DNA of 64,000 nt, from contig NZ_FTPD01000082.1 of the NCBI RefSeq assembly GCF_900156895.1, positions 175,498-239,497 of the forward strand, given 5' to 3'. Within the stretch, counting starts at the first letter, position 1; each line of letters opens with the position of its first letter. This document shows, one piece after another, positions 46,297 through 55,302 of this stretch. The position numbers and the translations under genes are program-made. Under the pieces are notes generated by a model. That model ran no database searches, was not told where the DNA came from, and saw nothing but the letters and a program-made list of their open reading frames with translations. The DNA comes from Mesorhizobium prunaredense (lineage in GTDB: Bacteria; Pseudomonadota; Alphaproteobacteria; Rhizobiales; Rhizobiaceae).

Positions 46297-47514
46297 CTAA
46301 TCGTCCGCCAGATCCTTGCGGAACGGGGTGCGCTCTTCGAGATAGCCGGCCATCCGCTCCACCTCGCGGCGCTCGCGCCTGAGATAGTCGGCGACCGCGT
46401 TACGCAAGCCGGGATGCGCAATGTAATGCGCCGAATGCGTGGTCACCGGCCTGTAGCCGCGCGCCAGCTTGTGCTCGCCTTGCGCGCCGGCTTCGACCAC
46501 CTTCAGCTTACGGTCGATCGCGAAGTCGATCGCCTGGTGATAGCAGACCTCGAAATGCAGGAAGGGATGGTCTTCGATGCAGCCCCAGTTGCGCCCGTAG
46601 AGCGCATCGGAACCGATGAAATTGATAGCGCCGGCAATGTAGCGTCCATTGCGCTTGGCCATCACAAGCAGGATGTCGTCGGCCATGCGCTCGCCGATCA
46701 TCGAGAAAAACTCGCGGCTGAGATAGGGCCGCCCCCATTTCCTGCTGCCGGTATCCATGTAGAAGGCAAAGAAGTCGTCCCAGACCCTTTCGGTCAGGTC
46801 CTTGCCGGTCAGCCAGTCGATCGAGATGCCGTGAGCGAGCGCCTCGCGCCGCTCCTTCCTCATCGCCTTGCGCTTGCGCGATGCCAGAGTGGCGAGAAAA
46901 TCGTCGTAGGTCGAATAGCCCTCATTGAAGAAGTGGAACTGCTGGTCGGTGCGGTGCAGGAAGCCCGCCGCTTCCAGCGCCTCGACATCCCTCAGCTGCG
47001 CGAAGGTCACGTGCGCGGAGGAAACGCCGAGCTTGTCGGTCACCGCCTTCAGGCCGGCTGCCAAGCCGGCCTTCACGGCGCGACTGTCCTCGCCCTTGTT
47101 GACCAGCAGGCGAGGGCCGGTGACCGGCGTGAACGGCACGGCGCATTGCAGTTTTGGATAGTAACGCCCGCCGGCGCGCTCGAACGCGTCCGACCAGCCG
47201 TGATCGAAAACATATTCGCCCTGGCTGTGCGATTTCAGGTAGCAGGGAATGGCACCGAGCAGCTTTCCCTGCGCTGTCTCGAGCCTGAGATGATGGCCCT
47301 GCCAGCCGGTGCGCCGCACGGCGCAGCCAGAATCCTCAAGAGAGCTCAGAAAAGCGAATGAAACGAGCGGGTTGTAGCCGTTTTCTGTGTCGCCGCATGA
47401 GGTCCCGCCGAGGCCATCCCATTCAGCGCAGGTGAAGGCTCCGATGCCGGAGGCAACCCGGATCGAATACGCCCCATTCGCCGTTTGCCCGTCGCCTTCA
47501 TCGCCTTGATCCAT
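46297..47514 (-). CDS. GNAT-like N-acyltransferase / DUF482 (COG3146) family
   Basis: The 405-residue protein has a C-terminal GNAT/FemAB-like half (AGAINFIGSDALYGRNWGC, FHFEVCYHQAIDFAIDRKLKVVEAGAQGEHKLARGYRPV, which is the family hallmark) and an N-terminal half with GYNPLVSFAFLSSLEDSG. COG3146 proteins are presumed acyltransferases, some linked to peptidoglycan or lipid modification; the substrate is unknown. The ATG is at 47514; the next gene on this strand lies upstream at 47556. Confidence 0.85.
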   Translation of the reverse strand: MDQGDEGDGQTANGAYSIRVASGIGAFTCAEWDGLGGTSCGDTENGYNPLVSFAFLSSLEDSGCAVRRTGWQGHHLRLETAQGKLLGAIPCYLKSHSQGEYVFDHGWSDAFERAGGRYYPKLQCAVPFTPVTGPRLLVNKGEDSRAVKAGLAAGLKAVTDKLGVSSAHVTFAQLRDVEALEAAGFLHRTDQQFHFFNEGYSTYDDFLATLASRKRKAMRKERREALAHGISIDWLTGKDLTERVWDDFFAFYMDTGSRKWGRPYLSREFFSMIGERMADDILLVMAKRNGRYIAGAINFIGSDALYGRNWGCIEDHPFLHFEVCYHQAIDFAIDRKLKVVEAGAQGEHKLARGYRPVTTHSAHYIAHPGLRNAVADYLRRERREVERMAGYLEERTPFRKDLADD

Positions 47515-47555
47515 GAAGCCTATTTAAGCTCCGTGCCGGTCCATGCAAGCTCGGT

Positions 47556-48284
47556 TCATGCGACCTGCACAAGATCCGGCTCAAATCCTTCGAACGTCAT
47601 CTGGTCGGCATATCTGAAGGTCAGGTCGACCGCCGGTTGGTCGAGCACGGTCCAGGTGATGACCGGCATTTTGAGCCTTTCGCGCACAAAACTGACAAAC
47701 CGGTTCGGCAGGTCGCCTGCGGCGTAGGAGGTGAAGGCGATGTCGTGCGCCAGCATGGCGAAATGCGCCTCGATCAGCTTGACTTCGTTGCCATAAGCGG
47801 TCAGCCCGCCCGGAATGCCGGGCGCGTGTTTCGGGAAGTCGCGGATCAGCCAGTGGTCGAACGACATGATCGCCGCCTTGCCCCTGTAGTTCTTGAGCAT
47901 CTTGCCGACGCTTTCCACCAAGCCTTCGTCACGGGCGGGAACCCCTTTCAGCTCGATGACCACCGGCACGCGACCATCGACCAGGTCGAGGGCCTGCTGC
48001 AGCGTCGGCAGACGATCTGATGTGCCGCCGATCTTGAGGGCCGTCATTTCTGCTGCCGTGCGCTGCCAGACGAAACCGTCCTGGCCGGTCAGCCGCTTCA
48101 GATCGCTATCGTGGATGATCACCGGGATGCGGTCTGACGACAGATGCACATCGCATTCGATCGCATAGCCGCGTTCAGCCGCAGCGGCAAAGGCGGAAAG
48201 CGTGTTCTCCCAGCGCGTCTTGTTCATGTCGTGGAGGCCGCGATGGGCAATCGGTCGGGCGGTCAGCCAGGAAAGGTCGGTCAT
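47556..48284 (-). CDS. glycerophosphodiester phosphodiesterase
   Basis: The 242-residue GDPD-family TIM-barrel enzyme hydrolyses glycerophosphodiesters to glycerol-3-phosphate and an alcohol. It shows PIAHRGLHD (first catalytic His and Arg), ENTLSAF, YAIECDVHLSSD (metal ligands, although the usual ExDV has a Cys: IECDV), VIIHDSDLKRLT and VVIELKG. The start ATG is seven bases after the RidA stop, so the two are an operon. UgpQ is the closest well-known relative. Confidence 0.9.
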   Translation of the reverse strand: MTDLSWLTARPIAHRGLHDMNKTRWENTLSAFAAAAERGYAIECDVHLSSDRIPVIIHDSDLKRLTGQDGFVWQRTAAEMTALKIGGTSDRLPTLQQALDLVDGRVPVVIELKGVPARDEGLVESVGKMLKNYRGKAAIMSFDHWLIRDFPKHAPGIPGGLTAYGNEVKLIEAHFAMLAHDIAFTSYAAGDLPNRFVSFVRERLKMPVITWTVLDQPAVDLTFRYADQMTFEGFEPDLVQVA

Positions 48285-48291
48285 GCCGGGC

Positions 48292-48756
48292 TCATTCGAC
48301 TTCGAAGATGGCTTCGATTTCCACTGCGGCATTAAGCGGCAGGGAGGCGGCACCGACGGCGGCGCGGGCATGCTTGCCGGGATCGCCGAGCACTGCAACC
48401 AGAAGATCCGAGGCGCCGTTGGCAACCAGGTGCTGCTCGAAAAAATCCGGCGCCGAGGCGACGAAGACGGTGATCTTCACCACGCGGCGGATTTTCTCGA
48501 GATCGCCAAGTGCCGCCTTGGCCTGCGCCAATATGTTAATCGCGCAGTATTTTGCCGCTTCCTGGCCAGTTGCGATGTCGACATCGCGGTCGAGCAGGCC
48601 GCTCGCCTGCAGCTTGCCCTCGCTGAGCGGCAGCTGTCCGGCGATGAACAGCAGATTGCCTGACCTGCAATAGGGCACGTAATTGGCGGCGGGCGCGGCA
48701 GCGACCGGAAGCGTCACACCGAGATCGCTTAGCCGCTTTTCGATTGTTTCACTCAT
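48292..48756 (-). CDS. RidA family protein
   Basis: The 154-residue RidA/YjgF-like protein has the terminal signature HARAAVGAASLPLNAAVEIEAIFEVE, in which the Arg of ARAAVG corresponds to the deaminase arginine of RidA. It also has NLLFIAGQLPLSEGKL and ILAQAKAALGDLEKIRRVVK. RidA hydrolyses reactive enamines/imines made by PLP enzymes; this longer subgroup (about 150 residues) has less certain activity. It is the first gene of a two-gene unit with the GDPD gene. Confidence 0.88.
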   Translation of the reverse strand: MSETIEKRLSDLGVTLPVAAAPAANYVPYCRSGNLLFIAGQLPLSEGKLQASGLLDRDVDIATGQEAAKYCAINILAQAKAALGDLEKIRRVVKITVFVASAPDFFEQHLVANGASDLLVAVLGDPGKHARAAVGAASLPLNAAVEIEAIFEVE

Positions 48757-48894
48757 GGTAATTCCCTATTGCTTGATGACGCTGCGCAGGCCGGGCCGAA
48801 ATTGCAATTTTTGCCTCGCTTCCGCCACGACTTTTTTTAAGCTGGACCCTCTTTCCCTGCGGCCTGCCATCAGGCGCGATGATCGGAGCCCCTC

Positions 48895-49722
48895 ATGCGC
48901 GCAACACGCCTCGCATTCCACGCTGTCCTGCTGCCAGCGGTGTTCTCGATGGCGCCGGCTTTTGCCGTACCGGCGCTGCAGGCGCATCGCGCGGTTTACG
49001 ATCTGACCCTGGACAAGGCCTCCGACCGCTCCGGCATCACCGGCATTTCCGGCCGCATGGTCTACGAGTTCAACGGCTCGCCTTGCGAAGGCTATACGGT
49101 GAAGTTCCGTTTCGTCACCCAGATCGTCACCAACGAGAATACAAGGCTGACCGACCAGCAGACGACCACTTTCGAGGACGCCGAAGGCGAGACCTTCTCG
49201 TTCGTGACAAAATCCTTCGTCGACCAGAATCTCGACAAGGAGGTCAAGGGCACCGCGACGAAGGAGACAAACGGCCTCAAGGTCGACATCGACAAGCCGG
49301 AGCAGAGCAGCGTCGAACTGCCGGCCACACAGTTTCCGACGCAGCATCTGGTCGAACTGATCGACAAGGCCGAAAAGGGCGAAAATTTCTACGAAACCAA
49401 CCTGTTCGACGGTTCGGAAGATGCCAACAAGGTGATGACCACCACCGTCGTCGTCGGCAAGAAAACCGATGCCGACAAGACCGATCCGGAAGTGCCGGCA
49501 CTGGCAAAACTCGCCACCGACAAATACTGGCCAGTCGACATCGCCTATTTCGACAGCACCGACAAGTCGGGCGAGGAGGTGCCGGAATACCGGATCAGCT
49601 TCAAGCTGCATGAGAACGGCATCACGCGCGACCTCCTCATGGACTACAACGACTTCTCGATGACCGGCAAGCTGGTCAATCTTTCGCTGTTCGATCAGAC
49701 GAAACCCTGTCCGCCGAAATAG
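48895..49722 (+). CDS. eipB: EipB-like envelope integrity protein (DUF1849)
   Basis: This 275-residue periplasmic protein has a signal peptide (to about residue 24, AFA). It is rich in beta structure and resembles DUF1849/EipB, a beta-spiral protein needed for envelope integrity in Brucella. The two cysteines that form the EipB disulfide are present: one in NGSPCEGY (residue 63 or so) and one at the C-terminus (TKPCPPK). Divergent from the RidA gene. The ATG has AGCCCCTC upstream, a weak site. Confidence 0.9.
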   Translation: MRATRLAFHAVLLPAVFSMAPAFAVPALQAHRAVYDLTLDKASDRSGITGISGRMVYEFNGSPCEGYTVKFRFVTQIVTNENTRLTDQQTTTFEDAEGETFSFVTKSFVDQNLDKEVKGTATKETNGLKVDIDKPEQSSVELPATQFPTQHLVELIDKAEKGENFYETNLFDGSEDANKVMTTTVVVGKKTDADKTDPEVPALAKLATDKYWPVDIAYFDSTDKSGEEVPEYRISFKLHENGITRDLLMDYNDFSMTGKLVNLSLFDQTKPCPPK

Positions 49723-49820
49723 AGCCTGGGGTTAGCCACGCCGCAAGGCGGCGGCGAATGACTTGAACACGCCGCAATTGCATTTCAACCTCTACGCCGA
49801 GGGATCGATCGGGGGGTGGG

Positions 49821-51119
49821 TTGAGCAAAATCGATGTGTTCGTGGCGCCGACGCCCAATCCGGCGCTGATCAGGATCATGACTGTCGTCAACCGGGTCGT
49901 CATGCTGCGTGGCATTCCCGGGTTTCGCGACCTGTTGCCGTTCAACCGCGTGGCCGGATTGCGCGGAGTCGCCAATGTCCGCCATATCGACTTCCCCGAC
50001 GACGACCGGCAGCGGCTGAAGGCCTGTTGCGGCGCAGGCAAGGCGACGTTCATCACGCCCAACCATCCGGAATTCTTCACCGACTGGATGATCGACAAGG
50101 AGATCGTCTCGCGGGTCAGTCCGCTCGCGGCATCCTGGGCCACGCATGGTGTCGTCAACGGCCTCGGCCGGATCATGCAGAAATTCTGGCTGGCCAACAA
50201 TCTGATCGCCCAGATACCCGGCAACAGCGGTGCTGCCAAGGAACACTCGATCGCCTGGGCGCTGAAAGGGCATGGTGTTCTCTTGCATCCCGAAGGCGGC
50301 GTCGGCTGGCATGCCAATGTCGTCGGTCCGCTTCTCCCGGGGGCGGTCGAGATGGGGTTCGAAGCGCTCAAACGCGGTCGCGCCATAGATCAGGATTTCG
50401 AAGTCTGGATCGCGCCGGTTGTCTGGAAGCTTGCCTTCACCAAAAATGTCGAGCCGGCGCTGGCGCAGGAATGCGCCTATATCGAGAAAAGCCTGAAGAT
50501 CGAGCGTGGTGCCGCCGATACGCTGCCGGAGCGCGTCCACCATATCTATGCGACGCTGCTGTCGCGCGATGAGATTGTCTGCGACATGGCGCCCGACGAG
50601 CGGGCTTCGTACGCTACGCGTCAGAAGCTATTGCTGCTCGAATTGAGCCGGCGCCTGGGGGAGGGTATTTCGGCCGATCCCGGCGCCAGCGAGATCGCCG
50701 AGCTTTTGCGCCGGTCGCGCCGCTGGCTGCGGGAAGGTACCGGCGACGCCGAGCGACAAAAACAGATCCGCTCGCTGGCGGACACGATCCAGCGTCTCCA
50801 ACGCGTCGGACCGTGGGCCTCAGCCAATCCGCGCATCACGCAAGAGGAGATCGCAGAGCATATGAAGCGTATCCGCAACGATTATTGCAAGGGCACGCTG
50901 CGCGACACGGTCAATCGCTTCGTGCCGCAACCGGCCGGGCCGCGCTGCGCGCATATCCGGGTGCCGGAGCCGTTGGGATTGCACCCCTATCCTGGCTCGA
51001 TCGGCAATGCGCTTGCCGAACTGCACAGCCGCATGCAGGCGGCGGTCACCACGACCGTGGCCGAACTCGAAGCCGCCGGCAGCTTCATTTTCTATCCGAA
51101 TCCCTTCTATCATCGCTAG
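49821..51119 (+). CDS. lysophospholipid acyltransferase-like protein
   Basis: The 432-residue protein starts at TTG (GGGGGGTGGG just upstream). It contains a PlsC-like core: ATFITPNHPEFFTDWMIDKE, then GVLLHPEGGVGWHAN in place of the FPEGTRS block. The usual HX4D is altered: His is followed by PEFFT and then Asp, i.e. HX5D. A long C-terminal region (residues ~235-432) is helical and charged. Membrane phospholipid or other acyl transfer is likely, but neither acceptor nor activity is known. Alternative view: an inactive acyltransferase fold. Confidence 0.7.
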   Translation: MSKIDVFVAPTPNPALIRIMTVVNRVVMLRGIPGFRDLLPFNRVAGLRGVANVRHIDFPDDDRQRLKACCGAGKATFITPNHPEFFTDWMIDKEIVSRVSPLAASWATHGVVNGLGRIMQKFWLANNLIAQIPGNSGAAKEHSIAWALKGHGVLLHPEGGVGWHANVVGPLLPGAVEMGFEALKRGRAIDQDFEVWIAPVVWKLAFTKNVEPALAQECAYIEKSLKIERGAADTLPERVHHIYATLLSRDEIVCDMAPDERASYATRQKLLLLELSRRLGEGISADPGASEIAELLRRSRRWLREGTGDAERQKQIRSLADTIQRLQRVGPWASANPRITQEEIAEHMKRIRNDYCKGTLRDTVNRFVPQPAGPRCAHIRVPEPLGLHPYPGSIGNALAELHSRMQAAVTTTVAELEAAGSFIFYPNPFYHR

Positions 51120-51205
51120 CATTGGCATCGCTAACGTTGGATCTCGGCTGCGGGTGAACTGCGGCTCCGCTGGTCGGCGCAAGATGAAGGAGTGCGGCAA
51201 GCCTC

Positions 51206-51484
51206 ATGGCGGTCTATGTCGACGCGGCGATCTGGAAGTGGGTCGGCCACCGCTGGTGTCACCTGCTGGCCGACAATACCGACGAGTTGCATCGTTTTGC
51301 AGCACAGCTCGGCGTCAAGCGCTCGTCCTATCAGGGGCCGCCGAAGACATCGGCGCCGCATTATGACATAACCGGCTTCGAGCGCGACCGCGCGGTGCGG
51401 CTAGGCGCCATCGAATGCAGCCGCGAGGAGATCGTTGCTGTTTTCCGGCGGGTCCGCGTGCCGAAGGGGAAGATACGACCATAG
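51206..51484 (+). CDS. DUF4031 family protein
   Basis: The 92-residue protein begins MAVYVDAAIWKWVGHRWCHLLADN and includes HRFAAQLGVKRSSYQGPPKTSAPHYDIT, the DUF4031 pattern. The conserved Asp, His and Tyr residues suggest a small enzyme or ligand-binding protein, but the function is unknown. It lies upstream of rpsB but is separated from it by 224 bases containing a promoter. Confidence 0.85.
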   Translation: MAVYVDAAIWKWVGHRWCHLLADNTDELHRFAAQLGVKRSSYQGPPKTSAPHYDITGFERDRAVRLGAIECSREEIVAVFRRVRVPKGKIRP

Positions 51485-51551
51485 CCCCGGTGCGCTGATC
51501 GCCGCACGCTGAGCCGCAAGACACCGCTTACGACACAAGACACCGCAGCGC

Positions 51552-51579
51552 TTGCGTTTGCCGCGCAACCCCTCTATAT
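51552..51579 (+). promoter_or_regulatory. candidate rpsB-tsf promoter
   Basis: TTGCGT (51552-51557) and CTATAT (51574-51579), 16 bases apart, resemble rhizobial sigma-70 promoters. About 125 bases of untranslated leader follow up to the rpsB ATG, long enough to hold a regulatory structure. Confidence 0.5.
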
Positions 51580-51708
51580 GCGCGCTCATTCCACACACGG
51601 ACTTTGGTGTCTGCCCGGGAGAAATCCGGCTGAAACCTCCGGTGGCGTTCGAGGACAAAGTCCAGAAATGCCTGTGTCCGTGGAGGCTAACCGGAAAAGG
51701 ACATAAGA

Positions 51709-52506
51709 ATGGCTCTGCCTGATTTCAGCATGCGCCAGCTTTTGGAAGCTGGCATTCACTTCGGCCACCAGACCCACCGCTGGAACCCGAAGATGGCGCC
51801 CTATATCTATGGTGCCCGCAACAACATCCACATCATCGACCTCTCGCAGACGGTGCCGCTGCTGCACCAGGCGCTGAAGCAGGTTTCCGACACCGTCGCC
51901 AAGGGTGGCCGCGTGCTGTTCGTCGGCACCAAACGCCAGGCGTCCGATATCGTTGCCGACGCCGCACAGCGTTCGGCCCAGTACTATGTCAACTCCCGCT
52001 GGCTCGGCGGCATGATGACCAACTGGAAAACGATCTCGAACTCCATCCAGCGCCTGCGCAAGCTTGACGAGATGCTGGCTGGCGAGGCCCAGGGGCTCAC
52101 TAAGAAGGAGCGCCTCAACCTCGACCGCGAGCGCGAGAAGCTCGACAAGGCGCTGGGCGGCATCAAGGACATGGGCTCGACGCCCGACCTGATGTTCGTG
52201 ATCGACACCAACAAGGAAGCGATCGCCATCCTCGAGGCCAAGCGTCTCGGCATCCCGGTCGTCGCCATCATCGATTCCAACTGCGACCCGGACAAGATCG
52301 ATTTCCCGATTCCGGGCAATGACGACGCGGCCCGCGCCATCCAGCTCTATTGCGATCTGATCGCCAAGGCTGCAATCGACGGCATTGCTCGCCAGCAGGG
52401 CGCGCTTGGCGTCGACGTCGGCGCTTTGGCCGAGGCTCCGATCGAGCCGGCACTCGAGCCGACACCGACCGCCGAGACACCGGCCGCCCAGACACCGGAA
52501 GCGTAA
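51709..52506 (+). CDS. rpsB: 30S ribosomal protein S2
   Basis: S2 (265 residues) has the family start MALPDFSMRQLLEAGIHFGHQTHRWNPKM and the conserved KQVSDTVAKGGRVLFVGTKRQA, NSRWLGGMMTNWKTI and FPIPGNDDAARAI. The C-terminus carries a Pro/Glu/Ala/Thr-rich tail (last ~25 residues, TPTAETPAAQTPEA) of the kind found in alphaproteobacteria. It is followed by tsf, as in most bacteria. Confidence 0.98.
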   Translation: MALPDFSMRQLLEAGIHFGHQTHRWNPKMAPYIYGARNNIHIIDLSQTVPLLHQALKQVSDTVAKGGRVLFVGTKRQASDIVADAAQRSAQYYVNSRWLGGMMTNWKTISNSIQRLRKLDEMLAGEAQGLTKKERLNLDREREKLDKALGGIKDMGSTPDLMFVIDTNKEAIAILEAKRLGIPVVAIIDSNCDPDKIDFPIPGNDDAARAIQLYCDLIAKAAIDGIARQQGALGVDVGALAEAPIEPALEPTPTAETPAAQTPEA

Positions 52507-52510
52507 CATC

Positions 52511-52530
52511 GAAGGCCGGTTTCGGCCTTC
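52511..52530 (+). terminator. hairpin between rpsB and tsf
   Basis: GAAGGCCG-GTTT-CGGCCTTC is a perfect 8-bp stem followed by ATCTTTCTC, a weak U-tract. It could be a partial terminator that sets S2 to EF-Ts ratios. Confidence 0.65.
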
Positions 52531-52623
52531 ATCTTTCTCATATTTTGGCGCACTAAGCGCTGGCGCCAGGCGCATCATCGAGGACCGGTGGTGCGTCGGT
52601 GCATTTTAAACGAAGAGGCGACA

Positions 52624-53547
52624 ATGAGCATTTCGGCTGCACAGGTCAAAGAACTCCGCGACTTGACCGGCGCGGGCATGATGGACTGCAAGATGGCGTT
52701 GAACGAGACCAACGGCAACATGGAAGAGGCCGTCGACTGGCTGCGCAAGAAGGGCATCTCCAAGGCCGACAAGAAGGCCGGCCGTACCGCGGCCGAAGGC
52801 CTCATCGGCGTCGATTCCGGCGTGCGTGAGGCGGCGGTCGTCGAGGTCAATTCCGAGACCGACTTCGTTGCCCGCAACGCTGCCTTCCAGGAGATCGTCG
52901 CCAACGTCGCCAAGGTGGCGCTCGCCTATGGCGGCAAGACCGAGGCCGTCGCAGCCGCCCCGTATCCGGGTTCCGACAAGTCGGTCGCCGACACCATCAA
53001 GGACGCTGTCGGCACCATTGGCGAGAATCTTGGCTTCCGCCGTTCGGCCAAGCTCACCGTCGAGCAGGGCGCCGTCGCAACCTACGTCCACAACGCGGTT
53101 GCCGACGGCCTTGGCAAGCTCGGCGTGCTGGTCGCCATCGAGACGTCAGGCAACGCGCAGACCGCCAACGCCTTTGCGCGTCAGGTCGCCATGCATGTCG
53201 CCGCCACCAACCCGATGGCGCTGACGACGGAAGAACTCGATCCGGCGGCGGTCGAGCGCGAGAAGGCGATCTTCGCCGATCAGGCGCGCCAGTCCGGCAA
53301 GCCGGAAGCGATAATCGAGAAGATGGTCGAGGGCCGCCTGCGCAAGTTCTACGAAGAGGTCGTGCTGCTCAAGCAGGCTTTCGTGCTCAATCCCGACATC
53401 ACCGTCGAGAAGGCGCTGCAGGATGCCGAGAAGGAAATCGGCGCACCGGCCAAGATCACTGCCTATCTGCGCTTCGCGCTCGGCGAGGGCATCGAGAAGG
53501 ACGAGACCGATTTTGCGGCGGAAGTCGCGGCGGCGGTCAAGAAGTAA
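52624..53547 (+). CDS. tsf: translation elongation factor Ts
   Basis: EF-Ts recycles EF-Tu-GDP. The 307-residue protein starts at ATG (a GAAGAGGCGACA ribosome-binding region lies upstream) and shows the N-terminal UBA-like MSISAAQVKELRDLTGAGMMDCKMAL and the EF-Tu-contact TDFVARN motif. Alternative starts upstream are unnecessary. Confidence 0.98.
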   Translation: MSISAAQVKELRDLTGAGMMDCKMALNETNGNMEEAVDWLRKKGISKADKKAGRTAAEGLIGVDSGVREAAVVEVNSETDFVARNAAFQEIVANVAKVALAYGGKTEAVAAAPYPGSDKSVADTIKDAVGTIGENLGFRRSAKLTVEQGAVATYVHNAVADGLGKLGVLVAIETSGNAQTANAFARQVAMHVAATNPMALTTEELDPAAVEREKAIFADQARQSGKPEAIIEKMVEGRLRKFYEEVVLLKQAFVLNPDITVEKALQDAEKEIGAPAKITAYLRFALGEGIEKDETDFAAEVAAAVKK

Positions 53548-53577
53548 AACGCACTCTATCTTTCTGAAAAGACTTTA

Positions 53578-53607
53578 CGGCCGGGTGTTCGCGAGGATGC
53601 CCGGCCG
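53578..53607 (+). terminator. terminator-like hairpin after tsf
   Basis: CGGCCGGG (53578-53585) pairs with CCCGGCCG (53600-53607); ATTTCTT follows. GC-rich 8-bp stem, 14-base loop. Confidence 0.7.
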
Positions 53608-53660
53608 ATTTCTTGCGCGGTATCGATGAAGGCCAGGCGTCGGCGACAGGCCAGCTGGCT

Positions 53661-53708
53661 ATCTGCTCATGCCCGGATCTGCTCATGCAAGGATCTACTC
53701 GCGCAAGT
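53661..53708 (+). repeat. three degenerate 16-base tandem repeats
   Basis: ATCTGCTCATGC recurs at 53661 and 53677, and ATCTACTCGCGC at 53693: a 16-base period over about 48 bases in the leader of pyrH. Confidence 0.65.
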
Positions 53709-53870
53709 TGCATTTGCCGGTGTAAGCCAATGGCTGGAAGAGCGTTTACCGGTTCCGGCGCCGCGTGACATCGCAGCGCCCTTCGTGTATCGGAACGCCA
53801 ATGTTTCGGGGCAACGCCTGCGCGGGGAAGCCGCCCCGGGGCGCGTCACACGTATAATGATGAGGACCAG

Positions 53871-54593
53871 ATGACGGTGAAGCCCCTCTACCGACGTGTC
53901 TTGCTGAAAGCGTCGGGCGAAGCGCTGATGGGTGAGCAGCATTTCGGCATCGACGTGTCGGTGGTCGATCGCATCGCCGCCGACATCGCCGAGGCCCGTA
54001 CCCTGGGCATCGAGGTCGGGGTCGTCATCGGCGGCGGCAACATCTTTCGCGGCGTGGCCGTTGCCTCCAAGGGCGGAGATCGCGTCACCGGCGACCACAT
54101 GGGCATGCTCGCCACCGTCATCAACTCGCTAGCGCTGCGCACCTCGCTGAACAAGATCGGCGTCGATGCGGTGGTGCTGTCTGCAATCGCCATGCCTGAA
54201 CTTTGCGAGAGCTTTTCGCAGCGCCAGGCGACCGCCTATATGAACCAGGGCAAGGTCGTCATCTTTGCCGGCGGCACTGGCAATCCGTTCTTCACCACCG
54301 ATTCGGCCGCGGCGCTGCGCGCGGCGGAAATCGGCGCCGACGCGCTGTTCAAGGGCACCCAGGTCGACGGCGTCTATTCCGCCGATCCCAAGAAGGACCC
54401 GCATGCGACCCGCTTCGAGCGCATCAGCCATGGCGAAGTCATAAAACGCGGTCTTTCGATCATGGATACGGCCGCGATTGCACTTGCGCGCGAAAACAAC
54501 ATTCCGATAATCGTCTATTCGATCCACGAGAAGGGTGGTTTCGGTGATATTCTGAGGGGCGGCGGCCGTTGCACGGTCGTCACGGACGACTGA
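53871..54593 (+). CDS. pyrH: UMP kinase
   Basis: PyrH phosphorylates UMP to UDP. The 240-residue amino-acid-kinase-fold protein begins MTVKPLYRRVLLKASGEALMG and contains VVIGGGNIFRG, DHMGMLAT, VIFAGGTGNPFFTTDSAAALRA and the GGRCTVV terminus. ATG follows TGAGGACC. Confidence 0.97.
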   Translation: MTVKPLYRRVLLKASGEALMGEQHFGIDVSVVDRIAADIAEARTLGIEVGVVIGGGNIFRGVAVASKGGDRVTGDHMGMLATVINSLALRTSLNKIGVDAVVLSAIAMPELCESFSQRQATAYMNQGKVVIFAGGTGNPFFTTDSAAALRAAEIGADALFKGTQVDGVYSADPKKDPHATRFERISHGEVIKRGLSIMDTAAIALARENNIPIIVYSIHEKGGFGDILRGGGRCTVVTDD

Positions 54594-54662
54594 TCGGGAG
54601 CCCGATCCCGAACCGAAGGTTTTCCGTAGGCGAAAAACGGGAACCGGTTTTCGGATCGAGGC
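54594..54662. repeat. Rhizobiales palindromic repeat between pyrH and frr
   Basis: GATCGGGAGCCCGATCC and a downstream ACGGGAACCGGTTTTCGGATCG form nested partial palindromes. The module GGAACCGGTTTTCGGATC resembles those at 3057-3105 and 46205-46291. It separates the pyrH stop from the frr leader. Confidence 0.7.
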
Positions 54663-54712
54663 TTGAATACGGGTTACCCTGAAGTGAACCCGGCTAACGG
54701 GTCGAGGAGACG

Positions 54713-55270
54713 ATGATGAGTGGCGAATACGATGATCTCAAACGGCGCATGGACGGGGCGATCGCTGCGTTCAAGCACGATCTGGCTTCGCTGCGGACCG
54801 GCCGCGCTTCGAGCAACCTGCTCGACGCGATCCAGGTGCAGGCCTATGGCACTACCATGCCGATCAACCAGGTAGCAAACGTGTCGGTGCCGGAGCCGCG
54901 CATGATTTCGGTTTCGGTCTGGGACAAGTCGATGGTCGGCGCGGTCGATCGCGCCATCCGCGAATCCAATCTCGGCTTCAATCCGATCGTCGACGGCACC
55001 AATCTCAGAATTCCACTGCCCGAGCTCAACGAACAGCGCCGCAAGGAATTGGTCAAGATCTCGCATGGTTATGCCGAGAATGCGCGCATCGCCGTGCGCC
55101 ACGTGCGCCGGGACGGCATGGAGTTTCTCAAAAAGGCGGAAAAGGACGGCGATATCAGCGAGGACGATCATCGCAAGCGGTCCGACCAGGTCCAAAAGCT
55201 CACCGACGAGATGATCGGCACCATCGACCATCTGCTTTCCGATAAGGAAGCTGAAATCATGCAGGTTTAG
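54713..55270 (+). CDS. frr: ribosome recycling factor
   Basis: RRF (185 residues) splits post-termination ribosomes with EF-G. It has the two-domain motif set: LRTGRASSNLLDAIQV, INQVANVSVPEPRMISVSVWD, NLRIPLPELNEQRRKELVK and ARIAVRHVRRDGM. ATG at 54713 or 54716, preceded by GAGGAGA. Confidence 0.97.
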   Translation: MMSGEYDDLKRRMDGAIAAFKHDLASLRTGRASSNLLDAIQVQAYGTTMPINQVANVSVPEPRMISVSVWDKSMVGAVDRAIRESNLGFNPIVDGTNLRIPLPELNEQRRKELVKISHGYAENARIAVRHVRRDGMEFLKKAEKDGDISEDDHRKRSDQVQKLTDEMIGTIDHLLSDKEAEIMQV

Positions 55271-55302
55271 GGTCTGGCCACTGCTGGCTCGAAAGCGAGA
55301 AC

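Larger units (their letters stand above)
53548..53870. other. intergenic region between tsf and pyrH
   Basis: This stretch contains a hairpin after tsf and a set of 16-base repeats (53661-53708). A plus-strand frame of 82 codons (53626-53874) has no recognisable domain and overlaps the pyrH start; I do not call it. Confidence 0.6.

Noticed and set aside
53626..53874. 82-codon ORF between tsf and pyrH
   Set aside because: Contains repeats, lacks homology and overlaps the pyrH start.
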